64,000 nucleotides of DNA from Pseudodesulfovibrio senegalensis (lineage in GTDB: Bacteria > Desulfobacterota > Desulfovibrionia > Desulfovibrionales > Desulfovibrionaceae): the NCBI RefSeq assembly GCF_008830225.1, contig NZ_WAIE01000001.1:62001-126000 (forward strand), written 5' to 3'. Shown here piece after piece: positions 63,584 through 64,000 of the stretch; position 1 is the first letter of the stretch; each line of letters begins with the position of its first letter. A program made the position numbers and the translations under genes. Below the pieces are notes generated by a model, which had not been told where the DNA came from, ran no database searches, and worked only from the letters and a program-made list of their open reading frames with translations.

Positions 63584-64000
63584 GTGTCCTTCGACTGGAT
63601 CGACGAGGATCGCCTGCCGCAGTTCGCGCCCGGCGAGCAACTGCTGTTGTTCGGGGCCGGGCAGGGGTGCGTGGAGCTCCTGCAGTGGCTGGCCGAATTC
63701 GCTCCGCAAACCATCGTGACTGCCATTGCGGACAACGACAATTCCATGTGGGGCCGCAGCCTGCAGGGGTATCCGGTCATTGATCCCGCCACCATTGCGG
63801 AGCACGAATTTTCGCGCATCGTCATCACCACCATTTCCGGCGAAGACCCGGTTTCCGCACAGTTGCGGGCCATGGGCCATGAGCCGGGCGAGCATTTCTG
63901 TGCGGTGGGCAGGTATCCCACCAATCATCTGGGCAATTTCAATATTCTGTTGGAACTGGACCGGGCCTGCCCGTTTCTGAATCCGGGCTCGCGCATCCTG
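63584..64000 (+). CDS. N-terminal part of a Rossmann-like protein, cut by the window edge
   Basis: GTG 63584 lies 2 bp after the CBS-ACT stop, and the frame is open to the window end (about 139 residues). The N-terminus contains LLLFGAGQGCVELLQWLAE and then AIADNDNSMWGRSLQGYPVI, a nucleotide-binding pattern like that of PglD-N-type or sugar-modifying enzymes. The rest of the protein is outside the window, so I cannot assign function. Confidence 0.65.
   Translation, partial: MSFDWIDEDRLPQFAPGEQLLLFGAGQGCVELLQWLAEFAPQTIVTAIADNDNSMWGRSLQGYPVIDPATIAEHEFSRIVITTISGEDPVSAQLRAMGHEPGEHFCAVGRYPTNHLGNFNILLELDRACPFLNPGSRIL

Overview
The window is high-GC, gene-dense bacterial chromosome from a sulfate-reducing deltaproteobacterium of the Desulfovibrio/Pseudodesulfovibrio type. 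Markers for this are the qmoB-qmoC-qmoD cluster (electron supply to APS reductase), a periplasmic tetraheme cytochrome c3, siroheme-dependent haem synthesis (an AhbA/AhbB-type protein beside hemL), an NfnAB transhydrogenase pair and an orange-protein (ORP) operon with its sigma-54 activator. I saw no rRNA, tRNA or CRISPR array, and no intact mobile element.

Layout. 1-2.4 kb: end of the qmo operon, closed by a strong terminator. 2.6-4.4 kb: accessory pocket with a lower-GC acyltransferase and a frameshifted ISL3-type transposase remnant. 4.4-9.3 kb: complete branched-chain amino acid ABC transporter (livG, binding protein, livH, livM, livF). 9.4-14.2 kb: PAS hybrid histidine kinase convergent with a chemoreceptor. 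14.3-18.4 kb: tetrapyrrole block (ahb, hemL, GNAT, cbiG, cbiH). 18.6-22.4 kb: cytochrome c3, a lysine/arginine-free acidic protein, a DegP-like protease and an ion channel. 22.7-28.2 kb: ffh, rpsP, khpA, rimM, trmD (fused to a second methyltransferase domain), rplS, rnhB. 28.2-30.6 kb, minus strand: an AT-rich orphan membrane gene, a small exported protein and a VWA-OmpA protein. 30.9-37.6 kb: envelope/repair run hldD, lptD, mutL, alr and a small ORF. 38.1-40.4 kb: nfnB and nfnA on the minus strand. 40.5-44.2 kb: an unknown gene with a structured leader, a copper ATPase, its chaperone and a zinc-ribbon protein. 44.5-49.0 kb: a 1489-residue propeller-type hybrid kinase. 49-50.7 kb: ilvD. 50.9-55.4 kb: P460-like cytochrome, then a Pho-box-controlled phoR-like kinase, PiT transporter and DUF47 partner. 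55.7-56.8 kb: hypA-hypB. 56.8-60.6 kb: sigma-54 activator and ORP operon. 60.7-64 kb: membrane ferredoxin protein, orphan sugar-type binding protein, CBS-ACT protein and a gene cut by the window edge.

Most of the window is core metabolism with intact genes and tight, often overlapping operons. The least ordinary parts are the AT-rich orphan gene directly behind a terminator hairpin (28.3-28.9 kb), the structured leader with a terminal hairpin at 40.5 kb, the 386-residue stretch without Lys or Arg in the acidic protein at 19-20.5 kb, and the ISL3 remnant pocket. I did not find a convincing new multi-gene defence or mobile system. The best known multi-gene system here is the ORP locus, with a textbook sigma-54 promoter.
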